Origin: an uncultured Alphaproteobacteria bacterium
GTDB taxonomy: Bacteria; Pseudomonadota; Alphaproteobacteria; RF32; CAG-239
Length of the DNA: 64,000 bases
Assembly: GCA_910585375.1 (NCBI GenBank)
Contig: CAJUCZ010000003.1
Location: forward strand, 1-64,000
Reading direction: 5' to 3'
Shown: positions 42,527 through 51,764 of the stretch, in pieces
Layout: each line of letters opens with the position of its first letter
How positions within the stretch are numbered: the stretch's first letter is position 1
Translations under genes and position numbers: made by a program
Notes under the pieces: model-generated
Seen by the model: the letters and a program-made list of their open reading frames with translations, nothing else
Database searches by the model: none
Told to the model about the DNA's origin: nothing

Positions 42527-44035
42527 ATGGATATGAAAGCGGTTATTTTAGCTCGGGTTTCAACCGAGATGCAGGAAGATGGGTTCTCATTGGATGCTCA
42601 ATTAGACAGGTTAAGAAACTATTGCTCCTTTAAAGGATTAGAGATTGCAAAGGAATTTACCTTTGTTGAAAGTTCGTTCCACGGCAAAAGGACTAAGTTT
42701 TACGAAGCCGTTAATTACATTAAACGGCAAAGTAAGCTGACGGCTCTTGTTGTTGATACCGTTGACAGGTTGCAAAGAACCTTCAACGAGTTTCCGATGC
42801 TTTTAGAGCTTGTTAAAAAAGAAAAATTGGCTCTTCACTTCTTTAAAGAAGGCTTGGTAATTGATAAAAACTTCAAAAGCTCTGACCTTGCGATGTGGCA
42901 AATGCAAATTTTGTCGGCTAATATGTTTGTCAATTCAACTCGGGATAATGTTAAGCGTTCTGAGGAGCGAATGCTCAATGAAGGATTGCTTCCAGGGCCT
43001 GCTCCGATTGGTTACTTAAATACCAAGGATGAGAATGGCAAGAAGACCATCATCATTGACCCAGACCGTGGACATTTCATCAAAAAATTATTTGAAGAGT
43101 ATTCCACTGGGTTATTTTCAATGGACGAGTTAGTTAAAAAGTCCAAAAACTGGGGATTGCGAAATCGTAAGAGCGGCAACCCGATTACCAAAGCCCAATT
43201 TGCAGATATTTTGCAAAACCCATTTTATTATGGCGTGATGTACTACAACAAGAGCTATTTTCCGCATATATACGAAAAACTCATTTCCAAGGAGTTGTTT
43301 GATAAATGTACCGAAGTACGGACAGGAAAATTCAAACGGACTTCAAAGCATACCAAGGAACCCTACATTTTTCGAGGATTGGTTCGTTGTAAGCATTGCA
43401 ATTGCTTGCTTTCTCCATATACAAAGAAAGGGCAGTATGTGTATTTAAGACACACCGACCTTAAAAACTGCGAACACTGCAACAATGTTAGCGAGAAAAT
43501 TTTGCTGAAAGAAGTGGAAAAAGCCCTTGCTTCAATTAGCTTTGATGATGAGCTGAAACTTGCTCTGGCTGATGAGTTGAAAAAACGCTATGAAGCCACG
43601 CACGGCAACAATCATTATCAGTTGGAAAAGGATCGGAATCAGTTGGCTGATGTTGAAGAAAATCAAAAGAAACTTTTGGATTTGCTGATTGCGGGAACTG
43701 TTTCTGCTGATGTGTATCGCAGTAAAAATGCCGAGTATGAAACGGCTAAAATTGAGCTGCAGGCGAAAATTGAACAATTGCAAACTCCTGATAACTCTGT
43801 TGAGCGGGCGATTGATAAGGTGTTGAATTTCAGCCAAAATTCTTTTGCAATTTTCAAAAGTTCGCAGATTGAAGAAAAACGCCGTATTTTAAATATCGTT
43901 TTTGCGAACTTTTTAATGGACGGGAAAAATCCTGAAATATCAATGCATAAAAACTTCAAGCTCCTATCAAAAATAGGAGCTTGTAAAGATTGGTGCGGCC
44001 GAGAAGACTCGAACTTCCATGAGCTTAGCTCATAA
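42527..44035 (+). CDS. Large serine recombinase
   Basis: The 502 residues have a resolvase catalytic domain with Ser in ILARVSTEMQEDGFSLDAQ, a PF07508-type recombinase domain (ending about 270), a zinc ribbon CKHCNCLL...CEHC and a coiled coil (about 360-430). Such enzymes insert and excise elements at short core sites without large direct repeats. Its last 15 or so codons (ending GREDSNFHELSS) run antisense into the tRNA-Leu gene, so the natural end of the enzyme is set by the integration site. Either of two nearby ATG codons (42527, 42533) could be the start. Confidence 0.9.
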   Translation: MDMKAVILARVSTEMQEDGFSLDAQLDRLRNYCSFKGLEIAKEFTFVESSFHGKRTKFYEAVNYIKRQSKLTALVVDTVDRLQRTFNEFPMLLELVKKEKLALHFFKEGLVIDKNFKSSDLAMWQMQILSANMFVNSTRDNVKRSEERMLNEGLLPGPAPIGYLNTKDENGKKTIIIDPDRGHFIKKLFEEYSTGLFSMDELVKKSKNWGLRNRKSGNPITKAQFADILQNPFYYGVMYYNKSYFPHIYEKLISKELFDKCTEVRTGKFKRTSKHTKEPYIFRGLVRCKHCNCLLSPYTKKGQYVYLRHTDLKNCEHCNNVSEKILLKEVEKALASISFDDELKLALADELKKRYEATHGNNHYQLEKDRNQLADVEENQKKLLDLLIAGTVSADVYRSKNAEYETAKIELQAKIEQLQTPDNSVERAIDKVLNFSQNSFAIFKSSQIEEKRRILNIVFANFLMDGKNPEISMHKNFKLLSKIGACKDWCGREDSNFHELSS

Positions 44036-44076
44036 CGACCTCAACGTTACGCGTCTACCAATTTCGCCACGGCCGC
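43991..44076 (-). tRNA. tRNA-Leu (anticodon GAG)
   Basis: The 86-base gene folds as a class II tRNA: acceptor stem GCGGCCG/CGGCCGC, an encoded CCA end, anticodon stem TAACG/CGTTA with loop TTGAGGT, a variable arm with stem GAGC/GCTC and T loop TTCGAGT. It reads CUC and CUU codons. The island ends against its 3' half, which is a common integration site. Confidence 0.94.
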
Positions 44077-44179
44077 ATCATATGTACAAGCAACATAACT
44101 AATTCAGTTCTGCAAATAAATCAAGCATTTTTTTATCAATTGGGCAAATTTTCCCCAAATGAAAGATAAAAAAGGACTT

Positions 44180-44881
44180 TTATGCCTTTTTCTTCACAGC
44201 CTTGGGCTCGACCAAACCTCCGGAAATCACAAATTTGAGTCCTTCTTCCACCTTCATATCCAGCTCAATCACATCTTTTTTGGGCACAAAAATCAAAAAG
44301 CCGGAAGTCGGGTTAGGCGTTGTCGGAATAAAAATATTAAGCATTTCCTCGTTAAATTTTTCACTCACTTCACCTTTGGTGGAAGAACTGACAAACCCCA
44401 ATATCCAAATTCCCTTGCGCGGATATTCAAGCATTACAACCTGAGTAAAAGCCTGCGCCTTGCTGGAAAAAAATGTCTCAAACACCTGCTTCAACACGGA
44501 ATAGACACTTGAAATCAGCGGCATTTTATAGACAATCCACTCCCCCAGCCGCAAAAAGAACTTGCCCAGAAAACCGGCGGCGAACATACCGACCAAAATC
44601 AGCGCCACAACCAGAACAACCAAACCGACACCGGGGATTGTAAAAGGCAAAAACGTATCAAATTTAAACTGCGGCGGCAAAATCTGGTTCACCATCCGGT
44701 CTACCCAGAAAATAAACTTGTAAGCCATATAAAAAGTAATGGCCACCGGCGCCGTCACTAAAATACCGGTAAACAAATATGCCCGTATTTTTGCACCGAC
44801 CTTCATAAAAACGGCTTTTTCTTTTTCCAAACGAATACGTTTTATGTTTGCCGCTCTCTTTTTTACTTCAAAATCCGCCAT
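44180..44881 (-). CDS. DUF502 membrane protein
   Basis: A 233-residue protein with two transmembrane helices (LFTGILVTAPVAITFYMAY and VVLVVALILVGMFAAGFLG), the segment MPLISSVYSVLKQVFETF and the C-terminal sheet GKIWILGFV-like core (YPRKGIWILGFVSSSTKGE). This is the DUF502 family of conserved inner-membrane proteins of unknown function. It is the first host gene to the right of the tRNA, and recJ lies 160 bases beyond on the same strand. Confidence 0.88.
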   Translation of the reverse strand: MADFEVKKRAANIKRIRLEKEKAVFMKVGAKIRAYLFTGILVTAPVAITFYMAYKFIFWVDRMVNQILPPQFKFDTFLPFTIPGVGLVVLVVALILVGMFAAGFLGKFFLRLGEWIVYKMPLISSVYSVLKQVFETFFSSKAQAFTQVVMLEYPRKGIWILGFVSSSTKGEVSEKFNEEMLNIFIPTTPNPTSGFLIFVPKKDVIELDMKVEEGLKFVISGGLVEPKAVKKKA

Positions 44882-45042
44882 CTTTTTTACCTTTTAAACT
44901 TTGCCCAACCGCTTTAGATGCTCTATAAAACTCGTTTCCTCTCCTTTTTCCGAAGTTTTAACGTGGAAAACAGAGTGATTTGAAAGGCAAGAAAATTCTA
45001 ATGTAGTGGTACATGAATTTTTCGAGACCGCATCAAATTGCT

Positions 45043-46821
45043 CTAGGTTTCCGTTAAAACTTCGGAAACGTCTTCAATTATAAACTGCACCCCATTCCTT
45101 CCCATCCAGTTGTCCGGACGCAGGGTGCCGATAACGTTATAAACCGCCCCGCGATGATTCAACAGCGCCATGCCGGCTTCCGTATCAGCCATCCGAAAAG
45201 CCATGGCTTTCAAACTGCCGCCGGACGCAGAGGTCAAAAAACACCGGATATGCCCGCTGCCGACAATTGATACTTTAGAAACATGCACCCGTGGCAAAAC
45301 CAATTTCGGCTCCGGATTCTGCGCACCGTACGGCTCAAGCATCGCCAAACTCTTCGCCAGCTCCGGCGTAGCACCCGACACATCAAGAACACCATCGGCA
45401 TTAATCACCGGCACTATCGCCTCATTGCCGATTTTCTCCCGCACATATTCGCCGACAAACTTGCGGAATTCTTCAATTTTATCCTCGTTCAGCGAAAAAC
45501 CGGCCGCCATGGTATGCCCGCCGCCTTTGGTCAATATGCCTTTTTCCTTGGCGGCAATAATCAAAGCTCCCAAATCAATTCCGGAAACCGAACGCGCCGA
45601 CCCTTTGACCTCATCATCCTCAATAGACATTACAAACGCCGGCAGATTATAACGCTCCTTGAGCTTGCCTGCCACAATGCCGATAACCCCCTGATGCCAG
45701 TCATTTCCGGCCACAAAGGCTATCGGATATTCCTGCGGCGTTCCTTCCAGAATTTCTATTGCCTTAAGCAAAACATAAGCCTCTATCTCTTTGCGCTTGT
45801 CATTAAACTCATTGAGCTTTTCCGCCAGAGTTTCGGCATAAAAGGCATCTTTGGCACAAAGCAGTTTGTTACCGAGCGAAGCTTCTCCGACACGACCGCA
45901 GGCATTAATCCGCGGTCCCAACACAAAGCCAAGATGAAAAGCCGTCGGAGCTTCGGTAATTCCCGATTTGTCAATAAGCGATTTCAGCCCCAGATTATTG
46001 CGTAAGGCCATAATCTTCAACCCCTGCCGGACATATGCCCGATTCAGCCCCTGCAGCGGCACAACATCGCAAACCGTTCCCAAAGCCACCAGATCAAGCC
46101 AGTTCATAAGATTCGGCTCTTCTCTTCCGGCATAAAAACCTTCCTTGCGCAACTCACGGTTAACGGCAACAATTGTAAAGAAAACGACACCGACTGCCGC
46201 CATATATTTCAAATATTCCACCTGATTATCTTCATCCAGACGCTTCGGGTTGACAACGGCATAAACCTTCGGCAACAAGACCTCAGCCTCATGATGGTCA
46301 AGCACAATAACGTCCAGTCCTTTTTCGGCAGCATAGCCCAGCGGCTCAAATGCCGTCGTCCCGCAATCGACCGTAATGACCAAATCCGCCTTTGCCGCCA
46401 AAAACCCGTCAACGGCCATAACACTGGGCCCGTACCCCTCATCCCGCTCGGGAATATGAATCAGCGGCTCAATCCCGACACTTTCCAAAAACAAACGCAA
46501 AACGGAAGATGATGTTGCCCCGTCCACATCATAATCGCCGATAACCGCAACCTTTTGCTTTTTAATCACAGCCTCTGCAATACGCCGGGAGGCTTTTTCC
46601 ATGTCTTTAAGTACAAACGGATTCGGCATCAAAGATTGAATTTTCGGCTCAAGAAAAGCCATAGCCTCGTCTGCGCCAATTCCCCGCTGGGTCAGGATTT
46701 GAGCGACCAAAGGCGGCAACCCGAACTTCTGAGACAACAATTCGGCTTTACGCTCGTCAAAAGAAACGGTTTTCCACAAACATCCGTTTAAAGATTTGAT
46801 GTTCTCAAAATCAAAAGCCAA
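45043..46821 (-). CDS. recJ: Single-strand-specific 5'-3' exonuclease RecJ
   Basis: RecJ trims 5' ends in recombination and mismatch repair. The 592 residues have the DHH phosphoesterase motifs VIGDYDVDGATSSS and VLDHHEAE, the DHHA1 signature KGGGHTMAAGFSL near residue 440, and an OB-fold end. The length is typical. It starts 21 bases after the OmpA-like lipoprotein gene. Confidence 0.95.
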   Translation of the reverse strand: MAFDFENIKSLNGCLWKTVSFDERKAELLSQKFGLPPLVAQILTQRGIGADEAMAFLEPKIQSLMPNPFVLKDMEKASRRIAEAVIKKQKVAVIGDYDVDGATSSSVLRLFLESVGIEPLIHIPERDEGYGPSVMAVDGFLAAKADLVITVDCGTTAFEPLGYAAEKGLDVIVLDHHEAEVLLPKVYAVVNPKRLDEDNQVEYLKYMAAVGVVFFTIVAVNRELRKEGFYAGREEPNLMNWLDLVALGTVCDVVPLQGLNRAYVRQGLKIMALRNNLGLKSLIDKSGITEAPTAFHLGFVLGPRINACGRVGEASLGNKLLCAKDAFYAETLAEKLNEFNDKRKEIEAYVLLKAIEILEGTPQEYPIAFVAGNDWHQGVIGIVAGKLKERYNLPAFVMSIEDDEVKGSARSVSGIDLGALIIAAKEKGILTKGGGHTMAAGFSLNEDKIEEFRKFVGEYVREKIGNEAIVPVINADGVLDVSGATPELAKSLAMLEPYGAQNPEPKLVLPRVHVSKVSIVGSGHIRCFLTSASGGSLKAMAFRMADTEAGMALLNHRGAVYNVIGTLRPDNWMGRNGVQFIIEDVSEVLTET

Positions 46822-46842
46822 TGCCCCGTTCCCGCATCAAAA

Positions 46843-47670
46843 TTAGTAGCTGATATAAATTTCCGCACGGCGGTTCAGACGTTCGCCTTCCGGCATGACT
46901 TCCAAATAAGCCGGCGCACTGTCAGACAAAGCCTCAATTGAAATATCGTCTTCTTTCATGCCGGCACGTTTTAATGCCGCAGCCACATTCTGCGCCCGTT
47001 CCATCGACACTTTCAGATTAGCCAATTTGTGAGAAACAATATCCGTATTTCTGGTACGGCTGGAAGCAAAACCCAAAACCTTGATTTTGGCATTATTGGC
47101 TTTAGCCTGCCGAACAGCGGCGCGGATTTTTGAATTATATGAAGGATCAACCGCAGCGCTGCCGTTGGCAAAATAAACTGTTTCCAACCGGTAAGTCACG
47201 CTCGGCCCGTTATCAACATCCGGCTCCTGTGTTTCGGACAAAGTTTCCTCAAACACGCTCTCGCTCAGCAATGGCACTCCGGACGGCGCTTTGGCCTCGG
47301 CAACTTTTACTGTTTTAATTTCTTTTTCCGGAAGCTTTTCTTTTACTTTAGATTTAGCTTTGGCTTTTTCAGCCAGAGTCTTTTCTTCTTTGTCTTCAAT
47401 CAGATCTTTATCCGTAATCTCGGCAAAAATCTCATCTTCTTCACTGCCGTCATATGCAACATTTTGCTCATCGGCGCCGAGTGTTTTTCCTTCTTTCAAA
47501 ACTTTGGCTGAAGCTGCATCCGTTTTTCCCTGTTTTTTCATCACGTCTTCCAATGTCACGTCATCTTCTTCAATAATCTCGGGAAACACTGCCGAAGAAC
47601 AAGCCGAAAGCGACATAGACACCACAACCGACCACAACAGAATTTTCAAATATGGATACTGCATCATCAT
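46843..47670 (-). CDS. OmpA-like peptidoglycan-binding lipoprotein
   Basis: A 275-residue lipoprotein (lipobox LSAC), with an acidic, Lys/Glu-rich linker (about 35-135) and a C-terminal OmpA domain: VYFANGSAAVDPSYNSKI, then ERAQNVAAALKRAGM and NRRAEIYISY. The OmpA domain binds peptidoglycan and the lipid anchors the protein in the outer membrane, so it ties the two together. The long charged linker is unusual compared with Pal. It precedes recJ in the same direction. Confidence 0.88.
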   Translation of the reverse strand: MMMQYPYLKILLWSVVVSMSLSACSSAVFPEIIEEDDVTLEDVMKKQGKTDAASAKVLKEGKTLGADEQNVAYDGSEEDEIFAEITDKDLIEDKEEKTLAEKAKAKSKVKEKLPEKEIKTVKVAEAKAPSGVPLLSESVFEETLSETQEPDVDNGPSVTYRLETVYFANGSAAVDPSYNSKIRAAVRQAKANNAKIKVLGFASSRTRNTDIVSHKLANLKVSMERAQNVAAALKRAGMKEDDISIEALSDSAPAYLEVMPEGERLNRRAEIYISY

Positions 47671-47861
47671 TTAAACCTTACAAAAGCTGTTTGAAAACTG
47701 TAACTCACTAAATGAGTATAATAAAAAAACCGATAACACAAGCACAAAAACCTAATTAAAAACAAATTTTATCAAAAATACTCCACGGCAAAATAAAAGA
47801 TTGTCTTTAAAATAAATCAGTTTAACATAATTAATACCACAGCATTCGGGAAGGAACACAT

Positions 47862-48407
47862 ATGAATACATCTGCCGTAGATTCGTCTTTGGATATTGCC
47901 GCCTGGTTTATTGCCCGCGCCCAAAAAGACGAATGGTTTCTGGAAAATGAAAAACTCCAAAACCTGTTATTTTTATCCCAGCTTCATTACGCTTTGCAAA
48001 ATAACGGCCGGATTTTAATGCCCAGCCTATTTACCGCAAACAGATATGGCTTTCAGGAACCCAACATCGCGAAGCTCCTCAAAACTGTACCAAACTGCCT
48101 GACGGCGAGTCGCCTGCCTGCAGAAATAGTTTCTTTTCTGGAAAAAATCTGGAAGATTTACGGCGCCATGAGCCTCAAACAGCTTGCAAACATGATAAAG
48201 CAACAGACTTCATACCCGGAACTTTATCCGTCTGATACAAAAATTATTGTTGAAATCAATTCTTTGGTTGAAAAATTAAAAACTCAGAGTAAAATAGAAC
48301 GGACAACCAAACTCAAAGAAACTGAAAAAAAAGTGCTAATTTCCCAAAACGGCCCGGTTGTCGTCTCAAAGTGGCAGCCGCGAAAATTAGGAAACGGCGG
48401 GAATTAA
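47862..48407 (+). CDS. DUF4065 (Panacea/SocA-like) protein
   Basis: The 181 residues match the DUF4065 pattern: AAWFIARAQKDEWFLENEKLQNLLFLSQLHYALQ, then the LFTANRYGFQEPNIAKLL segment. The family includes SocA, a protease adaptor antitoxin in Caulobacter, and antitoxins in other systems; no toxin gene is seen beside this one, so it may be a solitary copy with another role. The start at 47862 has GGAAGGAA upstream. Confidence 0.78.
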   Translation: MNTSAVDSSLDIAAWFIARAQKDEWFLENEKLQNLLFLSQLHYALQNNGRILMPSLFTANRYGFQEPNIAKLLKTVPNCLTASRLPAEIVSFLEKIWKIYGAMSLKQLANMIKQQTSYPELYPSDTKIIVEINSLVEKLKTQSKIERTTKLKETEKKVLISQNGPVVVSKWQPRKLGNGGN

Positions 48408-48433
48408 AACTATTTTTTTTGAAGGAGAAAAAC

Positions 48434-48952
48434 ATGAACAAATTAGTTAGAGTGCTCTTTGCATTATTGCTTGTAGCCGGATGTTCAAAGCAGGAAAGCA
48501 CCACAACACCTTTGACGATTGAAACCCAAAACGGCACGGTAAAATATACCGTTGACGAAGCCAATACCCGCGAAGAAATGGAAACCGGCCTGATGAACAG
48601 AGATTCTCTGGCTGCTGACCATGGCATGATTTTTAACATTGACCCTGTCCGCCGTGTTGCAATGTGGATGAAAGATACCAAATTTCCGTTGGACATGATT
48701 TTTATTGCTCCGGACGGTACCATTACTCAGGTTTATGAAAACGCTGAAGCAATGAGCGAGAAAAAAATTCCTTCCACCATTCCTGTCCGCGCTGTTATTG
48801 AAATCAATGCCGGAGATATTCAAAAACATCAAATTAAAGTCGGCGACAAAGTAACGCACGAATTTTTTAATCAGATGAAAAAAGAAGAAACAAAAGCAGA
48901 AGCTCCGAAAGAAGCTGCTGCTCCGACTGAAGAAAACAAGACTGACAAATAA
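48434..48952 (+). CDS. DUF192 lipoprotein
   Basis: A 172-residue lipoprotein (lipobox VAGC) with a DUF192 domain: GLMNRDSLAADHGMIFNID, MWMKDTKFPLDMIFIAPDGTI, and ending VGDKVTHEF. The tail is rich in Lys, Glu and Ala. The family is widespread, and its function unknown. The ATG at 48434 has an excellent GAAGGAG site; an earlier frame through the end of the DUF4065 gene is not used. A terminator follows. Confidence 0.88.
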   Translation: MNKLVRVLFALLLVAGCSKQESTTTPLTIETQNGTVKYTVDEANTREEMETGLMNRDSLAADHGMIFNIDPVRRVAMWMKDTKFPLDMIFIAPDGTITQVYENAEAMSEKKIPSTIPVRAVIEINAGDIQKHQIKVGDKVTHEFFNQMKKEETKAEAPKEAAAPTEENKTDK

Positions 48953-48968
48953 TTTTTGCCAGACACAA

Positions 48969-49002
48969 AAAACCGTCAATTTTCAAATTGACGGTTTTTT
49001 TT
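48969..49002 (+). terminator. DUF192 gene terminator
   Basis: A stem AACCGTCAAT/ATTGACGGTT with the loop TTTCAA, followed by TTTTTT. Seventeen bases after the stop codon. Confidence 0.85.
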
Positions 49003-49008
49003 ATGGTT

Positions 49009-49130
49009 CGAACGTAACACTACCTGCGTTAGCAGGTAGATGTAGACATTCCAGCCCAGTCGTTAGGCTTGCGTAGCCTTTGGGCTGGGCGAACGAAGTT
49101 CGGAATGGTTAATACTACTTGCGTAAGCGA
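49009..49130. repeat. Multi-hairpin structured element
   Basis: A compact set of nested stems: ACCTGC/GCAGGT (49022-49037), then an outer CATTCC/GGAATG pair (49047-49052 and 49102-49107) that encloses CCAGCCCA/TGGGCTGG (49051-49088, itself holding AGGCT/AGCCT) and GAAC/GTTC (49091-49101), then CTTGCGTAAG. The result resembles a three-way junction. It lies between a terminator and a Cys-rich fragment. It may be a MITE-like repeat or a structured RNA. Confidence 0.55.
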
Positions 49131-49518
49131 CTATTTCCCAATCTATTGTTCTTCATCTTCTTATTGTAATGGTGTTTATCGTAATGGATACTGTTCCGGT
49201 TCTTGTGACGAACCTGGCCCTTCCGGTAGCTCTGAGTCTGATGAAGAAAGATGTAAAGCTGAGGGATATATTTATAACATATGGGAGGGAAGCCCCTATA
49301 ATGGATGTGGCGGACATTTTCAGAAATATTACCTACTGCCAGGAACGGTATGTCCTTATAATGCCTCATGGAGCACAATAGGACGTTGCGGTGTCTGCAG
49401 CGACATAAGCTCTGATAATTGTGCTTCTTCACATACTGACATGATAGATGCCGGTAAAGGAGAATATGACGCCGATAAATTTGTTTGGTTCGGCCCTCGT
49501 TGTTCATGGGCTAAATAA
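49105..49518 (+). pseudogene. Cys-rich surface protein fragment, signal peptide lost
   Basis: An open frame with some 17 Cys residues (TTCVSDYFPIYCSSSSYC, then GTVCPYNASWSTIGRCGVC), in the style of the Cys-rich proteins at 17.8-19.9 kb; CPYN resembles their CPFN/CPFD. There is no signal peptide and no convincing start: translation could begin at ATG 49105, but no ribosome site is seen and the sequence upstream is a structured repeat. It is probably the 3' remnant of a gene whose front end was replaced. The end SWAK lies 87 bases before the opposing AI-2E family gene's terminator. Confidence 0.55.
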
Positions 49519-49587
49519 AAAAAAACAAAAAAGCCAACCCAATCCGACGACTCGGCAATATACCGAATACCATTGACATACCGGCAC

Positions 49588-49623
49588 ACAAAAAGGCGGC
49601 TCTTTTCAGAACCGCTTTTTTTC
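49588..49623. terminator. Bidirectional terminator
   Basis: The stem GCGGCTCT/AGAACCGC (one wobble) is flanked by an A-run and a T-run, so it can end transcription from both the Cys-rich fragment and the ndk operon. Confidence 0.75.
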
Positions 49624-49630
49624 TGGCCTT

Positions 49631-50698
49631 CTATTCCAAATAAAGAGAACTTTTTTTATAATTCTCAATGGCATGCCGAACCAACACGCCAATTATGGCC
49701 GCCACCGGAACCGCAATCATCAAGCCGAGAAATCCTAACAAAACACCGCCGGCCAGCAAAGCAAACATAACCCACACCGGATGCAGTCCGACATTATCCC
49801 CGACCAGTTTGGGCGTCAGGAAATTGCCCTCAATAAACTGTCCGACCATAAACACTGCCACCACCTGCAACACCGGCCCGATAGTATCAAACTGAGCAAA
49901 AGCGATTGCCAGACTGACCACAAAACCGGAGATACTGCCGACATACGGAATAAACGAAATCAAACCTGCCAGAAAACCGACCAAAACACCAAGCTCCAGT
50001 CCTACGACATACAGCCCGACGGAATAAAACGTTCCCAAAATCACACAAACGCTGAGCTGCCCGCGAATAAAACCAGCCAAAATACTGTTAATTTCCTTAG
50101 CCATCTGGCGGATAGACTTTTTATACAACTTCGGAAGCAACCCGTCGACCTTATCCAGAAAAGTATGCCAGTCACGCAGCATATAAAAGGCCACAACCGG
50201 CGTAATCAGCAACAGCGACAACAAGTTAAAAAAGGCAAAACCGGAAGTAACCAGCTTGCGCACAATCGCCAGAACGATCTTAACCCCATTGGCAAAATTG
50301 CTGCGCAGATATTCTCTGATTTTATCCGGATCAAGCCCCGGAAAATTGTCTTTCAAATCAACGAGAACCGGCTCAAGTTTTTGCGCCAGCGAAGCGGCAT
50401 ATTGCGGCAACGCGGCAATAAACCGCCCGATCTGTTCATCAATAACGCTGACCAGCAAAATCAATGCCGGCACAAGAAAAACAACCACCAGACACATGAC
50501 GACAACCGTTGCCCAAGTTCTGCTCATTCCCCATTTTTGAAAACGGGTTGCAAACGGGTCAAGCAGATAACCGATAATAATACCGGCCGCAAATGGCAGC
50601 AAAACCGAACGCAAAACATATACGCAAACACAGAATAAAGCCAGCAATACCAGCCAAAACATCCAGTTACGGTTTTCTTTGGAATAATAAACAGCCAT
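49631..50698 (-). CDS. AI-2E transporter family permease
   Basis: A 355-residue inner-membrane protein with about eight helices in the order of this family (formerly PerM or UPF0118): helices at 15-70, a long amphipathic part (about 70-150), then RDWHTFLDKVDGLLPK and the signature PYVGSISGFVVSLAIAFAQ and GNFLTPKLVGDNVGLHPVWVMFALLAGG. Members export diverse solutes or Na+; the substrate here is unknown. It is the last gene of ndk-DUF2066-permease, 12 bases after its neighbour. Confidence 0.9.
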   Translation of the reverse strand: MAVYYSKENRNWMFWLVLLALFCVCVYVLRSVLLPFAAGIIIGYLLDPFATRFQKWGMSRTWATVVVMCLVVVFLVPALILLVSVIDEQIGRFIAALPQYAASLAQKLEPVLVDLKDNFPGLDPDKIREYLRSNFANGVKIVLAIVRKLVTSGFAFFNLLSLLLITPVVAFYMLRDWHTFLDKVDGLLPKLYKKSIRQMAKEINSILAGFIRGQLSVCVILGTFYSVGLYVVGLELGVLVGFLAGLISFIPYVGSISGFVVSLAIAFAQFDTIGPVLQVVAVFMVGQFIEGNFLTPKLVGDNVGLHPVWVMFALLAGGVLLGFLGLMIAVPVAAIIGVLVRHAIENYKKSSLYLE

Positions 50699-50710
50699 GC
50701 TTTCACCCTT

Positions 50711-51754
50711 TTAGTAACGAGATTCAATAACGTAAAAATCACCATGATTGTTCAGCACAAAAAGCTTTTGCGCCAAAGCCTGATTCAAGCGCGCAACACT
50801 TCCTGAAAAGACCAGTTTAAACTGAGTTTTTCCGTCCCCTATGGCCTCTTCCTGCACTTTTTTCACATAAGGAATATCAGACAATTGCTTTTGCAAATCC
50901 AGCCATTCCCGAATTTTCTGATACATAAACAAAACGGTAATTTCCGTCTGCTTTTGCGCCTCGGCAATATTCTGGCTTTTAATCCGCGCGGCAATCCGGC
51001 TCTTCACCCGGCGAACGGCTTCATCAAACAAAGTCTCGCCGGCAGCACCGTTGACATGAACTGTTTCCAGCAAGCCGCTCTCCGGCGAATAAATGCGCAC
51101 ATCCATACCATCGGCAATGACGGCTTCCAAAACAAAAACATCACTGGCCCTGCTCTGCCGTGCCAGCCAGCCCAACAGCCGCGTATCCAGACTTAAAGCC
51201 TTTTCGGCATCAATAATCTCCATATTCTGGTCAGAAGCTTCCGGTATGACAAACTCGGCCATTCCCTCCGAAGCCGTATTTTTCTCCCAGTTTTTGCGCC
51301 AAAGATTATCTTCTTCCCACAATTCCGCCGGCAGTGACGCCGCTTTGCGGTACACCGGAATAACCAGAACGTTCGCCGCCTTGTCCACCATAAACGGAAT
51401 TTGTTTTTCAGACATATAGCGTTTGACAACGTCTTCATTCAGTTTAACCCGCAGTTCGGCAATATAACGCACGTTGGAAGACTTTTCCGACAAAACGGAA
51501 ACTTCTTTGATAAAATTCAAAATCTGGTTGTCATTCAGCGTCATAACCTGCGCCACATGTTCCGGCGTTGTAATCTTTTTCAAAATCAGTTCAAAAGCCT
51601 GACGGTTAGCTTCCGCCATGGCTTTTTCGCGCGCAACCGAAGCATTAACGTCCGTCACGTCCACCAAAACCTCAACGGCATACAAATCCGCCGCCGTAAC
51701 AGGACGTGCAAAAAACCCCAGACAAACTACCATAATCAGCCATAAGTGCCGCAA
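50711..51754 (-). CDS. DUF2066 periplasmic protein
   Basis: A 347-residue protein with a signal peptide (cleavage near AAD) and the DUF2066 opening YAVEVLVDVTDVNASVAREKAMAEANRQAFELIL, ending in a long alpha/beta region. Function unknown; in many proteobacteria it lies beside the same permease. It lies ten bases after ndk and so is probably co-transcribed with it. Confidence 0.85.
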   Translation of the reverse strand: MRHLWLIMVVCLGFFARPVTAADLYAVEVLVDVTDVNASVAREKAMAEANRQAFELILKKITTPEHVAQVMTLNDNQILNFIKEVSVLSEKSSNVRYIAELRVKLNEDVVKRYMSEKQIPFMVDKAANVLVIPVYRKAASLPAELWEEDNLWRKNWEKNTASEGMAEFVIPEASDQNMEIIDAEKALSLDTRLLGWLARQSRASDVFVLEAVIADGMDVRIYSPESGLLETVHVNGAAGETLFDEAVRRVKSRIAARIKSQNIAEAQKQTEITVLFMYQKIREWLDLQKQLSDIPYVKKVQEEAIGDGKTQFKLVFSGSVARLNQALAQKLFVLNNHGDFYVIESRY

Positions 51755-51764
51755 ATTTCTGCTC

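Larger units (their letters stand above)
20100..43990. mobile_element. AT-rich genomic island at tRNA-Leu, with defence cargo
   Basis: From about 20.1 kb to the tRNA-Leu gene base composition is visibly poorer in G+C than the housekeeping flanks, and the content is accessory: Fic, HipBA, AbiL-like pair, CBASS, three serine recombinases, ankyrin proteins and an HUH-type replication relative. The large serine recombinase at the right end reads into the tRNA. I found no long direct repeat of the tRNA 3' end at the left side, so the left limit is only estimated from composition. It may be several nested insertions. Confidence 0.6.

Noticed and set aside
49051..49088. Integron attC site (GTTAGGC seen)
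   Set aside because: There is no matching RYYYAAC partner box in the right place and no integron integrase in the window.
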